From assembly GCA_905182275.1 (NCBI GenBank), contig CAJJAU010000003.1:1-64000 (forward strand): DNA of 64,000 bases. Direction: 5' to 3'. Below, one piece after another: positions 9,072 to 18,328 of the stretch (the stretch's first letter is position 1; every line of letters starts with the position of its first letter). The notes below the pieces were generated by a model. That model saw only the letters and a program-made list of their open reading frames with translations. It searched no databases and was not told where the DNA came from. A program made the position numbers and the translations under genes. This DNA comes from a gamma proteobacterium HTCC2207 (lineage in GTDB: Bacteria; Pseudomonadota; Gammaproteobacteria; Pseudomonadales; Porticoccaceae).

Positions 9072-11018
9072 ATGACCGCCAAAACAAAAACCGGTGCTGA
9101 GACTTTAGGTTTCCAAACTGAAGCGAAGCAATTACTGCATCTGATGATTCATTCTCTTTACTCAAATAAAGAGATTTTCCTTAGAGAGTTAATCTCTAAC
9201 GCATCGGATGCCACCGATAAACTCAGGTTTGAAGCACTGGAAAACTCTGCGCTCTATGAGGATGATGGCGATCTCCGTATTCGTATTGGTGTCGATGAGG
9301 AAGCGAAGATTATTACCATTACCGATAATGGTATCGGTATGTCTAGAGATGAAGTGATTGCTAATTTGGGTACTATCGCTCGGTCAGGAACTGCGGACTT
9401 CATGAAGAATCTAACGGGAGACCAAAAACAAGACTCACAATTAATCGGACAGTTTGGGGTTGGGTTTTATTCATCTTTTATTGTTGCTGACAATGTTGTC
9501 GTTGAGACGCGTCGTGCTGGAGCGAAGTCCTCTGAGGCAGTGCGTTGGAGTTGCAGTGGTGAGGCTGACTATCAAATAGAAGCCATCGAGAGAGCAGAGC
9601 GTGGAACTACGATCACTATGCACCTAAAAACGGATGAATCTGAGTTCGGTAATGACTGGCGTCTGCGCAGCATTGTGAAAAAGTATTCTGATCATATTGC
9701 AATACCGGTAGAAATGTTGAAGCAAGAAATGCCCTCTATGCCGGGCAGTGAGCAGGATGCCGAGGCGGATGAAACGGTGATTACTGCACCTGAATGGCAG
9801 GCAGTCAATGATGCGAAAGCGCTGTGGACAAGATCAAGAAGCGAGGTTAGTGATGAGGATTACAAAGAGTTCTATCGTCATGTTTCTAGCGACTTTGCAG
9901 AACCACTTGCGTGGAGCCATAACCGTGTAGAAGGAAAGCAAGAATACACAAGCTTGCTATACATTCCTGGTATGGCACCGATGGATCTATATCAGCGAGA
10001 AGCGGTGAGAGGCATCAAGTTATACATAAAACGTACGTTCATTATGGATGACGCAGAACAATTTATGCCAATGTATCTGCGTTTCGTGAAAGGTGTTTTA
10101 GACAGCGCCGATCTTCCGCTGAACGTGTCTCGAGAAATCCTTCAGAAAACTCCCATGGTTGACAGTATTCGAGCCGCATTAACTAAGCGAACCTTAGATA
10201 TGCTTGGCAAGATGGCGACTAGTGAGCCAGAGAAGTATGCTACCTTTTGGTCCCAGTTTGGTGCTGTTTTAAAAGAAGGGCCGAGTGAAGATCATTCTAA
10301 TCGTGAGAAAATAGCGAAGCTATTTCGCTTCGCCAGTTCTTCGGTTGAGGGCGCTGTGCCTACAGTAAGTTTGGCTGACTATATTGATCGAATGAAAGAA
10401 GGTCAGGACAAAATTTACTACGTCACCGGTGACAGTTATTCAGTAATTAACGACAGTCCCTATCTGGAAGTATTTCGCAAACATGACGTCGAGGTATTAC
10501 TGATGTCAGATCGTGTGGATGAATGGATGATGGGCTATCTAACAGAGTTTGATGGTAAATCTTTTCAAGATGTTGCCAGAGGCGAACTCGACTTGAGCAG
10601 TATCACCGGGCAGACATCGGATTCAGATTCAAAAGATAAAGACTCGAAGACTGATAATGACCAGCACAAAGAGACTGTTGCGCGGATAAATTCCCTACTT
10701 GAAGACAGAGTACAGGAAGTACGTGTTACTAGCCGACTAACGGATTCACCAGCTTGTTTAGTGGTAGGTGACAACGATATGGGCGAGCAGATGCGCAAAA
10801 TTATGGAGGCTGCAGGGCAAGCGGTACCCGAATCAAAGCCAATTCTTGAAGTTAATATGGAGCATCCACTGGTCTCTAAGTTAGGTGCAGAGAGTAATGA
10901 CGAAGATGCCGCGAGGCTTGCAGGCGTACTGTTTGATCAAGCAGCCTTATCTGCAGGACGTCCTTTGGAAAATCCTGCGAAATTTGTTCAAGAGCTTAAT
11001 AAGCTGATGTTTGGCTAA
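9072..11018 (+). CDS. htpG: Molecular chaperone HtpG (Hsp90)
   Basis: HtpG is the bacterial Hsp90, an ATP-driven homodimeric chaperone of the cytoplasm. The GHKL (Bergerat) ATP site is visible as [17 protein letters not shown] and GQFGVGFYS within the first 140 residues; the middle domain has the NVSREILQ segment and the C-terminal dimerisation domain follows. The start is set at the ATG at 9072 (648 residues), because GAG/AGGAG at 9056-9060 sits just upstream and the protein then begins [15 protein letters not shown], as in the family. A sigma-32 promoter precedes it and a strong hairpin terminator follows. Confidence 0.96.
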   Translation: MTAKTKTGAETLGFQTEAKQLLHLMIHSLYSNKEIFLRELISNASDATDKLRFEALENSALYEDDGDLRIRIGVDEEAKIITITDNGIGMSRDEVIANLGTIARSGTADFMKNLTGDQKQDSQLIGQFGVGFYSSFIVADNVVVETRRAGAKSSEAVRWSCSGEADYQIEAIERAERGTTITMHLKTDESEFGNDWRLRSIVKKYSDHIAIPVEMLKQEMPSMPGSEQDAEADETVITAPEWQAVNDAKALWTRSRSEVSDEDYKEFYRHVSSDFAEPLAWSHNRVEGKQEYTSLLYIPGMAPMDLYQREAVRGIKLYIKRTFIMDDAEQFMPMYLRFVKGVLDSADLPLNVSREILQKTPMVDSIRAALTKRTLDMLGKMATSEPEKYATFWSQFGAVLKEGPSEDHSNREKIAKLFRFASSSVEGAVPTVSLADYIDRMKEGQDKIYYVTGDSYSVINDSPYLEVFRKHDVEVLLMSDRVDEWMMGYLTEFDGKSFQDVARGELDLSSITGQTSDSDSKDKDSKTDNDQHKETVARINSLLEDRVQEVRVTSRLTDSPACLVVGDNDMGEQMRKIMEAAGQAVPESKPILEVNMEHPLVSKLGAESNDEDAARLAGVLFDQAALSAGRPLENPAKFVQELNKLMFG

Positions 11019-11038
11019 GGAGTTAGGCGGTTGCGTTG

Positions 11039-11070
11039 GTCACAGTGCTCTTGTGAGTACTGTGACTTTT
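11039..11070 (+). terminator. Rho-independent terminator after htpG
   Basis: GTCACAGTGCTC and GAGTACTGTGAC form a 12-base-pair stem (one G-T pair) around a TTGT loop, followed by TTTT. It lies 20 bases after the htpG stop and separates it from gpsA. Confidence 0.85.
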
Positions 11071-11136
11071 GCGGCTGACAGTATGTAAGGCAGCATCTAT
11101 AATATTGGTGAGGTTAGTTTTTATTTAGGAGTCACT

Positions 11137-12171
11137 GTGGGAATTAAGAAAAACCATAAGGTTGCGGTTCTGGGTGGTGGAAGTTTCGGCACCGTTATCG
11201 CTAATATCGTTGCGAATAATGGTTACCCAGTGACCTTGTGGCTTCGCAGCGAAGCGCTGGCTGCTGAGATACTGTCTTCTGGTGAAAATGCAGACTATCT
11301 TCCCGGCTACACGTTGAACCCTAACATTGCAATTAGTACTGATTTAGAGGAGTCCGTTAAACATTGCGAGAGTGTTTTTTTTGCAGTGCCCAGCGGCGCT
11401 TTTAGGCAGCTCGCCAAAAAAGTTAGTCAATGGCTACCAATTGATGCGCTGGTGATCAGTACTGCTAAGGGTATTGAGAGCGACACCTTTTTGTTACCTA
11501 CTGAAGTTCTGCGCGAGGAGCTTCCTAGTAATGAAGTAGGGCTTATCAGCGGTCCAAATTTAGCCAAAGAAATTGCCAATTCTCAAATAACGGCGACGGT
11601 GGTTGCCAGCGACAACGATGTTTACTGTGCTCAGGTTCAGCGTTTATTAGTATCCTCTTATTTTCGCGTTTATATCAATCATGATCGTTTTGGTGTTGAG
11701 TTGGCGGGTGCATTAAAAAATATCTATGCCATTGTCTCAGGAGTCACCGACGCAATTGGTGCTGGGCAGAATACCAAGGCCGTGGTCTTGACTCGAAGCT
11801 TGGCCGAAATGAGCCGGTTTGCCAGAGAGCTTGGAGCTAATCCTATGACTTTTCTTGGGCTCAGTGGTATCGGCGATCTCTATGTTACCTGTACATCGCC
11901 GCTGAGTAGAAACTTTAGAGTGGGTGTTGCCCTAGGACAGGGAAAAACGCTCGAGCAAGCAGTTAGTGATGTTGGACAGATTGCTGAAGGTGTTAATACC
12001 ACCAAATTGGTCAAGGAACGGGCCGATGAACTTGGTATTTATATGCCATTAGCGTCTGCTTTATATGCTACATTATTTGAACAACGGCCTATTGACGAGT
12101 CGTTGAGTACGATGATGCTCTCTGAGCAAAATATGGATGTGGACTTTATGGTGAAATCAAATGACGGATAG
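11137..12171 (+). CDS. gpsA: Glycerol-3-phosphate dehydrogenase [NAD(P)+]
   Basis: GpsA reduces dihydroxyacetone phosphate to sn-glycerol 3-phosphate, the head group precursor of phospholipids. The N-terminal Rossmann motif VLGGGSFGTVIA, the substrate segment SGPNLAKEI, the catalytic ELAGALKNIYAI and GLSGIGDLYVTC motifs are all present in the 344-residue protein, which has the usual length. The start is GTG at 11137, with TTAGGAG about 7 bases upstream. Its end overlaps the next gene by 11 bases, so the two are translated together. Confidence 0.95.
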   Translation: MGIKKNHKVAVLGGGSFGTVIANIVANNGYPVTLWLRSEALAAEILSSGENADYLPGYTLNPNIAISTDLEESVKHCESVFFAVPSGAFRQLAKKVSQWLPIDALVISTAKGIESDTFLLPTEVLREELPSNEVGLISGPNLAKEIANSQITATVVASDNDVYCAQVQRLLVSSYFRVYINHDRFGVELAGALKNIYAIVSGVTDAIGAGQNTKAVVLTRSLAEMSRFARELGANPMTFLGLSGIGDLYVTCTSPLSRNFRVGVALGQGKTLEQAVSDVGQIAEGVNTTKLVKERADELGIYMPLASALYATLFEQRPIDESLSTMMLSEQNMDVDFMVKSNDG

Positions 12172-12586
12172 TGGAATACATGTAAAGAAATCTAGCACCT
12201 GGGTTAGATTAGCCTATATGGTATTTTTTGGTGTGCTGATCGCGGTTGGCAGAATAGTACTAGGGATTGTTGTTGTCGGACAGTTCTTGATGGTATTAAT
12301 TACCGGTAACGATAACGATAACCTGCGGAACTTGGGGCAAGGTTTGGCGAAGTGGATTTACCAAGGTATATTATTTTTAACCTTTAATACTGATGCCAAA
12401 CCCTTTCCTTTTGATGAGTGGCCCGAGGTGGAACTTGCTGAGGGATACTCATCACGCACAGGGCGGTCAGATGATACTAACGTTGTCGATGCCGACGCGG
12501 TGGATGACGACAGTAGTATTCCATCGTTTGTGGCGAGTGATGAGGTTGACCAACCTGACTCTGATAAGAAAGATCAAGACGCGTAG
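12161..12586 (+). CDS. DUF4389 family membrane protein
   Basis: The 141-residue protein has two adjacent hydrophobic segments (about residues 15-50), then the amphipathic NLRNLGQGLAKWIYQGILFLTF region and the PFPFDEWPE motif that mark DUF4389 proteins, and ends in an acidic, probably disordered tail (Asp-rich, from about residue 95). Function is unknown. It overlaps the end of gpsA by 11 bases; DUF4389 genes next to gpsA are in keeping with a link to the membrane, but no role is established. Confidence 0.78.
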   Translation: MTDSGIHVKKSSTWVRLAYMVFFGVLIAVGRIVLGIVVVGQFLMVLITGNDNDNLRNLGQGLAKWIYQGILFLTFNTDAKPFPFDEWPEVELAEGYSSRTGRSDDTNVVDADAVDDDSSIPSFVASDEVDQPDSDKKDQDA

Positions 12587-13018
12587 GTTGATAGATATAG
12601 CGGCATTGTAAAGTCTTGCTGATTTCTCTTGCCGCAGCATTAGCCCATCCGTGTTGTTCATGCTTACAGACTTTTTGGCAGGTTTATGCGCATTGATATT
12701 CATGTATCTGTGGGTGCCTTGACATCAGTCTTCGCGTGATTAGGGTATTACTGGTAACTATTTCGTAGTCGGGGCCTTAATTGCTCAAAAATAATCTTGA
12801 AATTAATCAATTTGATGATTTAATGCTGCTCGGGTATTTTGTTTAGTGCGCGTTTACGCTTTACAAAGAAGTTAACTAAGCAGTCCTTGCTAATACGTTG
12901 GGGTAGCTGAGCAACTAATTTACGAGAGAACAATGTGCCAATTTAGGTGCTGCGTTTATCATATCGCTTTCCGCGAACTTTCCTGTAAGAGGGAGGGTAA
13001 TACTAAACTGGACAGAGA
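12587..13018. other. 432-base intergenic region, no gene recognised
   Basis: AT-rich spacer between the DUF4389 gene and the hydrolase gene. A TTGACA hexamer is present at 12719-12724 but has no good -10 at 16-18 bases. A 20-codon hydrophobic reading frame (12660-12722) lacks a ribosome binding site. GAGGGAGGG lies about 20 bases ahead of the hydrolase start. I see no tRNA or known structured RNA. Confidence 0.5.
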
Positions 13019-13876
13019 ATGCCGATTGAATTTATTAGAGAACGAACGTTTGAGTTAAACGGTTTAACACTGACAGCTAAGGAGTGGGGCCGTTCGGGCT
13101 CTATCCCCGTGATTGCACTGCATGGCTGGCTGGATAATGCCGCGACCTTCGACCGCATGTTGCCTTTTATGGAGAATCTCCATGTTATTGCGCTAGATTT
13201 AGCGGGCCATGGAAGAAGTAGCCATCGGTCGGTAGACTCTAGCTATGATATCTGGATAGATATTGGCGAAGTCATGTCGGTGGCAGACCAGATGGGATGG
13301 GACCGCTTTGCTCTTCTGGGCCACTCTCGTGGTGCAATAATCTCTGGGCTTATCGCCGGTACTTTTCCTGAGCGGATATCCCATGCAGTTCTTATTGATG
13401 GTTATGTGCCAATGCCTCAGTCGGCCGATAACGCCGCCAAGCAAGTAATGAAAGCTATCCGTGAAAATCGGCGTTTTGCTGCGTCCTCACCAACATTCTT
13501 TCAAGACTTTGACCGCGCCATTCAAGCTCGAGTCAATGGGTTCGTCCCTTTGCAACTCGATGCCGCTACAATACTTGCAAATCGGGGCGTTGCCGAAAGT
13601 CCAAGAGGCTTTTACTGGGCGAGTGACCAGCGGTTGAAGGCCGCTTCGTATGTTAAGTTTTCTCGGGATAATTTAGAGAGCTTTTTTACCGCTATTTTGG
13701 CCAGAGTGTTATTGATTCAAGCAGAGAATAGCGCATTTTCTCCTGATAGACAGCAGAGTGAATTGTTTGGCTGGATACCTCAAATGGAAATTACCAAAAT
13801 GCCTGGCTCTCATCACCTACACCTAGAAGATCAGGCTGAGGCGGTTGCGGAAAAAGTTCAGAGCTTTTTAAAATAA
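13019..13876 (+). CDS. Alpha/beta-fold hydrolase
   Basis: The 285-residue protein has the alpha/beta hydrolase core: the oxyanion-side motif ALHGWLDNA near residue 34, DLAGHGRS near 61-68, and the nucleophile elbow GHSRG near 101-105 with Ser as nucleophile. A C-terminal His (GSHHLHLE, near 265) is a good candidate for the catalytic base. It resembles serine-hydrolase-like and epoxide-hydrolase-like family members of unknown substrate. It is a single-gene unit closed by a hairpin terminator. Confidence 0.82.
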   Translation: MPIEFIRERTFELNGLTLTAKEWGRSGSIPVIALHGWLDNAATFDRMLPFMENLHVIALDLAGHGRSSHRSVDSSYDIWIDIGEVMSVADQMGWDRFALLGHSRGAIISGLIAGTFPERISHAVLIDGYVPMPQSADNAAKQVMKAIRENRRFAASSPTFFQDFDRAIQARVNGFVPLQLDAATILANRGVAESPRGFYWASDQRLKAASYVKFSRDNLESFFTAILARVLLIQAENSAFSPDRQQSELFGWIPQMEITKMPGSHHLHLEDQAEAVAEKVQSFLK

Positions 13877-13892
13877 CCGAAGCTAATAGTAG

Positions 13893-13920
13893 AAAAGCCC
13901 AGCATGTGCTGAGCTTTTTT
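13893..13920. terminator. Hairpin terminator between hydrolase and folE
   Basis: AAAAGCCCAGCA and TGCTGAGCTTTTTT form a stem of about 11 pairs with one C-A mismatch around a two-base TG loop. The A and T flanks let it act in both directions, for the plus-strand hydrolase and perhaps folE on the minus strand. Confidence 0.75.
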
Positions 13921-14088
13921 AGTTGTCCGCCTATATTATCTGAATTTGAATCTGAATTTCAAGGACACAACCTATGCTAGCCCGGCGAGCCTAGATCCGC
14001 CTAGGGCCCGTCCCCTTAAGCATGTTCAGGGCGAAAAAATAGCTCCAAAATTCCGTCTACAAACGGCTATACCATTTTGATTCAGTCT

Positions 14089-14781
14089 CTACCGAGAGCT
14101 GTTCAAGAAGTCTTGACGGAGGCTCAGATCAGACTTAAATCGGCCACCCATTGCGCTAGTTTCAGTGCGCGATGAGGCATCCATAATCCCTCTGGCTTTA
14201 ACACAATAGTGCGTTGCATCCATAAATACCGCGACGTCTTTAGTTTCTAGCAAAGTTTGTAACGCGACTAAGATTTGTTGTGTCAGACGCTCTTGAATTT
14301 GCGGACGTTGAGCAAAAAAGCTAACTATACGATTGATTTTAGATAAACCAATAATTTTAGCACCGGGGAGATAAGCCACGTCAGCAATGCCGTCGATGGT
14401 TACAAAGTGGTGCTCGCAGGTACTCAGTACCTTGACTCCTTTGACTTTAACCATTTCCTCCGCGCAGATTTTATTGTCGATCAATGAGATTTTCGGAAAC
14501 TTTGAATAGTCCAAGCCAGAGAATATTTCATCAACGTACATTTTGGCTATTCTGTGTGGTGTTTCTTCAATACTATCGTCGGTTAAATCGAGTCCTAGTG
14601 CACAGACAACCTCGGTCATAGCAACTTTAATGCGATCATATTTTTCGTCGCGCGTGAGTTGCTGGCCACTCATAGGAGTCTCAAGGCCCTGCTCAGTGAG
14701 GGCGTTGCGAACGAGTTGAGCTTCCTGTGATAGACGAGTGTGTAAAGCTAGTTTGTTTTCAGCAATGACAGTGGATGGCAT
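14089..14781 (-). CDS. folE: GTP cyclohydrolase I
   Basis: FolE converts GTP to 7,8-dihydroneopterin triphosphate, the first step of folate (and a branch of queuosine) synthesis. Zinc-site and active-site residues are visible in [12 protein letters not shown], with GLSKINRIV and the late CVKARGI motif supplying the other zinc Cys. I set the start at 14781, giving 230 residues close to the usual about 220, because AAAGGA lies 9 bases upstream; the frame stays open for 21 more codons to an upstream ATG at 14844 without a clear binding site. It is transcribed alone and converges on the hydrolase gene. Confidence 0.93.
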   Translation of the reverse strand: MPSTVIAENKLALHTRLSQEAQLVRNALTEQGLETPMSGQQLTRDEKYDRIKVAMTEVVCALGLDLTDDSIEETPHRIAKMYVDEIFSGLDYSKFPKISLIDNKICAEEMVKVKGVKVLSTCEHHFVTIDGIADVAYLPGAKIIGLSKINRIVSFFAQRPQIQERLTQQILVALQTLLETKDVAVFMDATHYCVKARGIMDASSRTETSAMGGRFKSDLSLRQDFLNSSR

Positions 14782-15246
14782 ATCTGAGTTTCCTTTACAG
14801 CTTTTATTAAGCATTAAATGAGTTAGGTTGTCGTGGCTGCCCACGCCCCGAACTTAGTCAAGGGGTTGCCGCCTTATTATTACATAATTTTAAAATACTG
14901 ATACGGTTATTGCTATTAAATTAATCTATGGTGCCAATAACTAGTGCGGTCTTACTGCATACTTATTTATCGAACTATAACAAAAAGAGTATACTGTTAC
15001 TGGCGTCATTCAGATCTATATGGCACCCACTGTGAGAAATATAAAGGCTTTTTCAGCTTGAATCCGTCTTGAGAGAAGATCGGCTCAAAATGAATCATTT
15101 TCTGTGCTCTGGTTGATTTTTCATAATATTTTTCATCCGTGCGATCCATTGGTTTGAAATTATCGGCGCATATTTTTGTCGATAAATTACAACGAAATAA
15201 ATTTTAAAGCACTGATCAACTGAAAAGTGCCTACAAGAGGGCCACT
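14782..15246. other. 465-base divergent intergenic region between folE and prmB
   Basis: This AT-rich region must hold promoters for folE (minus) and prmB (plus). TATACT at 14990-14995 is a -10-like box on the plus strand, with only a poor -35 partner. I see no riboswitch of a known class, no RNA gene and no supported small reading frame. Confidence 0.45.
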
Positions 15247-16191
15247 ATGACCATAAGCAATAGCGCTTCGCCAGACGTTGGGCTGGATCAGTGTAATGAT
15301 AATCCTTCGTTTACGGTGGGAGACATGCTTAAAATAGGAGAGTCTTTATTCTCTGATAGTGGAGTGTATTGTGGGCATGGTACTGATAGTGCTTGGGATG
15401 AGGCAGTTTGTTTGCTCTCTTTTGTAGTGGGTTTGCCGCCTAATGCGGACAAATCAGTACTAGACAAAAAATTGTCTGAATCTCAAGTGATAGAGGTCAA
15501 GTCTCTCTTCCAAAAACGTGTAAATGAGCGACTTCCTGCTCCTTATTTGACCGGGCAAGCATGGTTTTGCGGATTACTCTTTACAGTAGATTCTCGGGTC
15601 CTTATCCCGCGATCTCCGATTGCCCAATTAATTATGAGTTTCTTCGAGCCCTGGCTATCCCACGATCCTGCTCGAATTCTTGATCTGTGCACTGGCGGCG
15701 GATGTATCGGCATTAGCTGTGCTTATGGTTTCCCTGAGGCTGACGTTGTACTTAGCGATATTTCTAGCGAAGCGCTGGAGGTTGCCGACATAAACATTAA
15801 ACAACATCACTTAGACAGTCGTGTGAGCACTATTCAGTCGGATCTCTTTACGGCCTTATCAGGTCAACAGTTTGGCTTAATTGTCAGCAATCCTCCCTAT
15901 GTGGATGCTGATGATCTATCGCATATGCCCGAGGAGTTCCATCATGAGCCTGAGCTTGCCCTAGCCTCTGGTTTTGATGGGCTGGACTTTACTCGACGGC
16001 TGCTCAATGAAGCATCTGAGTACCTGCTCGACGACGGTCTTTTAATTGTTGAGGTGGGCAACTCCTCGGTCGCTCTTGAAGAGGCTTTTCCAACAGTGCC
16101 TTTTTTCTGGTTTGAATTTGAAGAGGGTGATGGCGGGGTGTTTATGTTGACTCGCGAGCAGCTTGTGGAACATGCGGAATTGTTTGTCTAA
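15247..16191 (+). CDS. prmB: Ribosomal protein L3 N5-glutamine methyltransferase
   Basis: PrmB methylates the glutamine of ribosomal protein L3 with S-adenosylmethionine. The 314-residue protein has the N-terminal helical domain of the HemK/Prm group, the SAM motif ILDLCTGGGCIGI near residues 142-154, and the catalytic NPPY motif (VSNPPYVDADDL) near 216. The CTGGGCIGI form and the LIPRSPIA segment favour PrmB over PrmC. GAGGG lies at good spacing from the ATG. aroC follows 57 bases on, the order seen in many gammaproteobacteria. Confidence 0.92.
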   Translation: MTISNSASPDVGLDQCNDNPSFTVGDMLKIGESLFSDSGVYCGHGTDSAWDEAVCLLSFVVGLPPNADKSVLDKKLSESQVIEVKSLFQKRVNERLPAPYLTGQAWFCGLLFTVDSRVLIPRSPIAQLIMSFFEPWLSHDPARILDLCTGGGCIGISCAYGFPEADVVLSDISSEALEVADINIKQHHLDSRVSTIQSDLFTALSGQQFGLIVSNPPYVDADDLSHMPEEFHHEPELALASGFDGLDFTRRLLNEASEYLLDDGLLIVEVGNSSVALEEAFPTVPFFWFEFEEGDGGVFMLTREQLVEHAELFV

Positions 16192-16197
16192 TAGACG

Positions 16198-16203
16198 TAT
16201 AAT
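16198..16203 (+). promoter_or_regulatory. Possible -10 box ahead of aroC
   Basis: A perfect TATAAT lies 46 bases before the aroC start, just after the prmB stop codon. No convincing -35 hexamer is found at 16-18 bases, so a separate aroC promoter is possible but not firm. Confidence 0.3.
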
Positions 16204-16248
16204 GGTTGTATTGTAGATTTAATATTTAATTAAAGGTGGCTTAAAAAT

Positions 16249-17334
16249 ATGTCGGGAAACTCAATTGGAAAGCTGTTTACAGTTACTAGCTTCGGGGAAA
16301 GTCATGGCCCTGCCATTGGGTGCATTGTGGATGGCTGTCCTCCGGGAATTGAGATTTCAGCTGCTGATTTACAGCCGGATTTAAACCGTCGAAAGCCGGG
16401 CCAGTCACGCTATACCACCCAGCGACGAGAGGACGACGAAGTTACGATTTTATCCGGTGTATTTGAGGGTAAGACCACCGGCGCCTCAATTGGCATGATG
16501 ATCGAAAATCAAGACCAGAAATCCAAAGATTATACTAAGATAAAGGACTTATTTAGGCCGGCACATGCTGACTATACCTACCATCAAAAGTATGGAGATA
16601 GGGATTATCGTGGCGGTGGGCGTAGTTCTGCGCGTGAGACGGCAATGCGAGTAGCCGCGGGTGCTATAGCTAAGAAGTATCTCAAAGAGATCGCTGGAAT
16701 CGAAATTTATGGCTACGTCTCACAGCTAGGCTCTATCGCCGCGGAACGGTTCGTTAAAACTGAAATTGAGAGTAATCCTTTTTTCTTTCCTGATCCGGAT
16801 AAAGTGCCAGAACTTGAATCCTTCATGCAGGCTTTGCTCAAGGAAGGTAACTCGATTGGCGCTAAAGTCACGGTCGTTGCTGAAGGCGTCCCTGTTGGCT
16901 TAGGTGAGCCAATTTTTGATCGACTCGACGCAGAGATCGCTCATGGTTTAATGAGCATCAACGCGGTTAAGGGGGTAGAACTCGGTGCGGGTTTCGACTC
17001 TGTGGCTCAAAAAGGATCAGACCATCGGGATGAATTAACGCCGGATGGTTTTTTATCTAACCATGCGGGAGGTATCCTCGGGGGAATCTCCTCAGGTCAG
17101 TCTATTGTTGCGCATTTGGCATTAAAGCCTACTTCAAGTATCCGTATTCCAGGCCAATCGATCGATAAGTTTGGGAAACCAGTGGAGGTCGTCACCAATG
17201 GCCGTCATGATCCATGTGTGGGTATTAGAGCAGTGCCGATAGCAGAGGCTATGCTGGCATTGACACTGATGGATCATTATCTGCGACATCGTGCTCAAAA
17301 CATGCATGTTGATAGCGGTCTAAAGCCTATTTAA
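16249..17334 (+). CDS. aroC: Chorismate synthase
   Basis: AroC makes chorismate from 5-enolpyruvylshikimate 3-phosphate using reduced FMN, the last common step to aromatic amino acids and folate. The signatures [15 protein letters not shown] near residue 13, RPAHADYTY and the [16 protein letters not shown] region (residues about 125-140) and the late GRHDPC motif are all present. The 361-residue length is standard. AAAGGTGG precedes the ATG. The gene ends 6 bases from the convergent LysR gene. Confidence 0.96.
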   Translation: MSGNSIGKLFTVTSFGESHGPAIGCIVDGCPPGIEISAADLQPDLNRRKPGQSRYTTQRREDDEVTILSGVFEGKTTGASIGMMIENQDQKSKDYTKIKDLFRPAHADYTYHQKYGDRDYRGGGRSSARETAMRVAAGAIAKKYLKEIAGIEIYGYVSQLGSIAAERFVKTEIESNPFFFPDPDKVPELESFMQALLKEGNSIGAKVTVVAEGVPVGLGEPIFDRLDAEIAHGLMSINAVKGVELGAGFDSVAQKGSDHRDELTPDGFLSNHAGGILGGISSGQSIVAHLALKPTSSIRIPGQSIDKFGKPVEVVTNGRHDPCVGIRAVPIAEAMLALTLMDHYLRHRAQNMHVDSGLKPI

Positions 17335-17340
17335 AAGGCC

Positions 17341-18216
17341 TCAATATTGGGTTACTTCGGCGTTAAGCAGTTGAATAAAGGCCTTGGCGGCATTGGATAG
17401 TGTTCTTTTGGTGTGGCAAATATATCCAAGATCCCGTTGCATTTCTGTGTGGTTGAATGGCATTACATGTAATTGCTTTGCCAGAGTCTCAGGTAGAACA
17501 CTCCAGCCCAGGCCAACCTCCACCATCGTGCTTATTGTTTCAAGATAGTTAGTCGACATAGTCGACTTCAACGGTATATTCTCAGTTTGAAAAAGCTTTT
17601 GTACAATTCGTCCAGTGTAGGTGTTTAGCCCCGGCAAAATAACTGGAAACTCCGCAATATCATTGAGTGTCGGAAAAGCTATACGGGCGAGAGGGTGATC
17701 GTGTGCACAAATGAAGTTAAGCGGGTCGTTCCAGATTTTTTGACTGACCACGTTTGGATGGCGTTCAAGTGCCAAGGTAATAACGGCGATCTCTGAGTGG
17801 CCATGAAGTACCTGCTCATAGGCTTTTTCGGAATCCATAAACTCAATGTCTAAGATTACATCTGAATGCTGTTGGGCGTAGCTTTTTAAGAGAGGGGGCA
17901 GTCTATGGAGCCCAAGATGATGGCTTATCGCCAAGCGCAAAACACCCGACGTCCTTCCCGATAGATCATTAATCGCTTGGAGCGCTGATTCATATTCTTT
18001 AAGAATTAGGCGCGCTCTTGGCAGTAGTTCTGTTCCTGCTTCAGTGAGAGTGACCCTCCTGGCGATTCTGTCAAAGAGTCTTTTGCCAATTTTTGATTCC
18101 AATAGAGCGATACGTTTACTGATGGTAGATTGAGTGACATCTAGCAAAAATGCCGCCTCTGAAAACGAATTGGTTTCGGCGACCTTAATAAATGCACTTA
18201 AGTTTTGGTTATCCAT
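17341..18216 (-). CDS. LysR family transcriptional regulator, divergent from leuC
   Basis: The 291-residue protein has the LysR N-terminal winged helix (residues 1-60; FIKVAETNSFSEAAFLL and TQSTISKRIALLE) and a C-terminal periplasmic-binding-like effector domain. It sits 112 bases from leuC on the opposite strand, the usual arrangement of a LysR activator with its target; a T-N11-A dyad and a tandem 12-mer lie between the two starts. Regulation of leuCDB, possibly with a leucine-pathway intermediate as effector, is inferred from this layout. CysB-like or other targets cannot be excluded from sequence alone. Confidence 0.88.
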   Translation of the reverse strand: MDNQNLSAFIKVAETNSFSEAAFLLDVTQSTISKRIALLESKIGKRLFDRIARRVTLTEAGTELLPRARLILKEYESALQAINDLSGRTSGVLRLAISHHLGLHRLPPLLKSYAQQHSDVILDIEFMDSEKAYEQVLHGHSEIAVITLALERHPNVVSQKIWNDPLNFICAHDHPLARIAFPTLNDIAEFPVILPGLNTYTGRIVQKLFQTENIPLKSTMSTNYLETISTMVEVGLGWSVLPETLAKQLHVMPFNHTEMQRDLGYICHTKRTLSNAAKAFIQLLNAEVTQY

Positions 18217-18230
18217 AGCTTAAACCTGGG

Positions 18231-18273
18231 TTATGGATTCGCTTATGGAATCGCATTCATTCATATTATGAAT
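18231..18273. promoter_or_regulatory. LysR-type operator region between the LysR gene and leuC
   Basis: Two tandem 12-mers differing at one base, TTATGGATTCGC (18231-18242) and TTATGGAATCGC (18243-18254), are followed by the perfect dyad ATTCATATTATGAAT (18259-18273), which contains a T-N11-A core. The dyad ends about 23 bases before the leuC -10 box, the position of a LysR activation site. Confidence 0.6.
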
Positions 18274-18295
18274 TTATTTCATCGTAAAGCAAAGG

Positions 18296-18301
18296 TATAA
18301 T
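18296..18301 (+). promoter_or_regulatory. -10 box of the leuCDB promoter
   Basis: A perfect TATAAT lies 28 bases ahead of leuC. The hexamer 17 bases upstream is TTTATT, a weak -35, which fits a promoter that needs an activator bound at the neighbouring LysR-type site. Confidence 0.6.
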
Positions 18302-18328
18302 GACTTATATCAGAAAAAGGTAAATGTA

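Noticed and set aside
12660-12722. 20-residue hydrophobic frame (ATG to TGA) in the gpsA-hydrolase spacer
   Set aside because: No ribosome binding site, and its end coincides with a TTGACA hexamer; likely chance.
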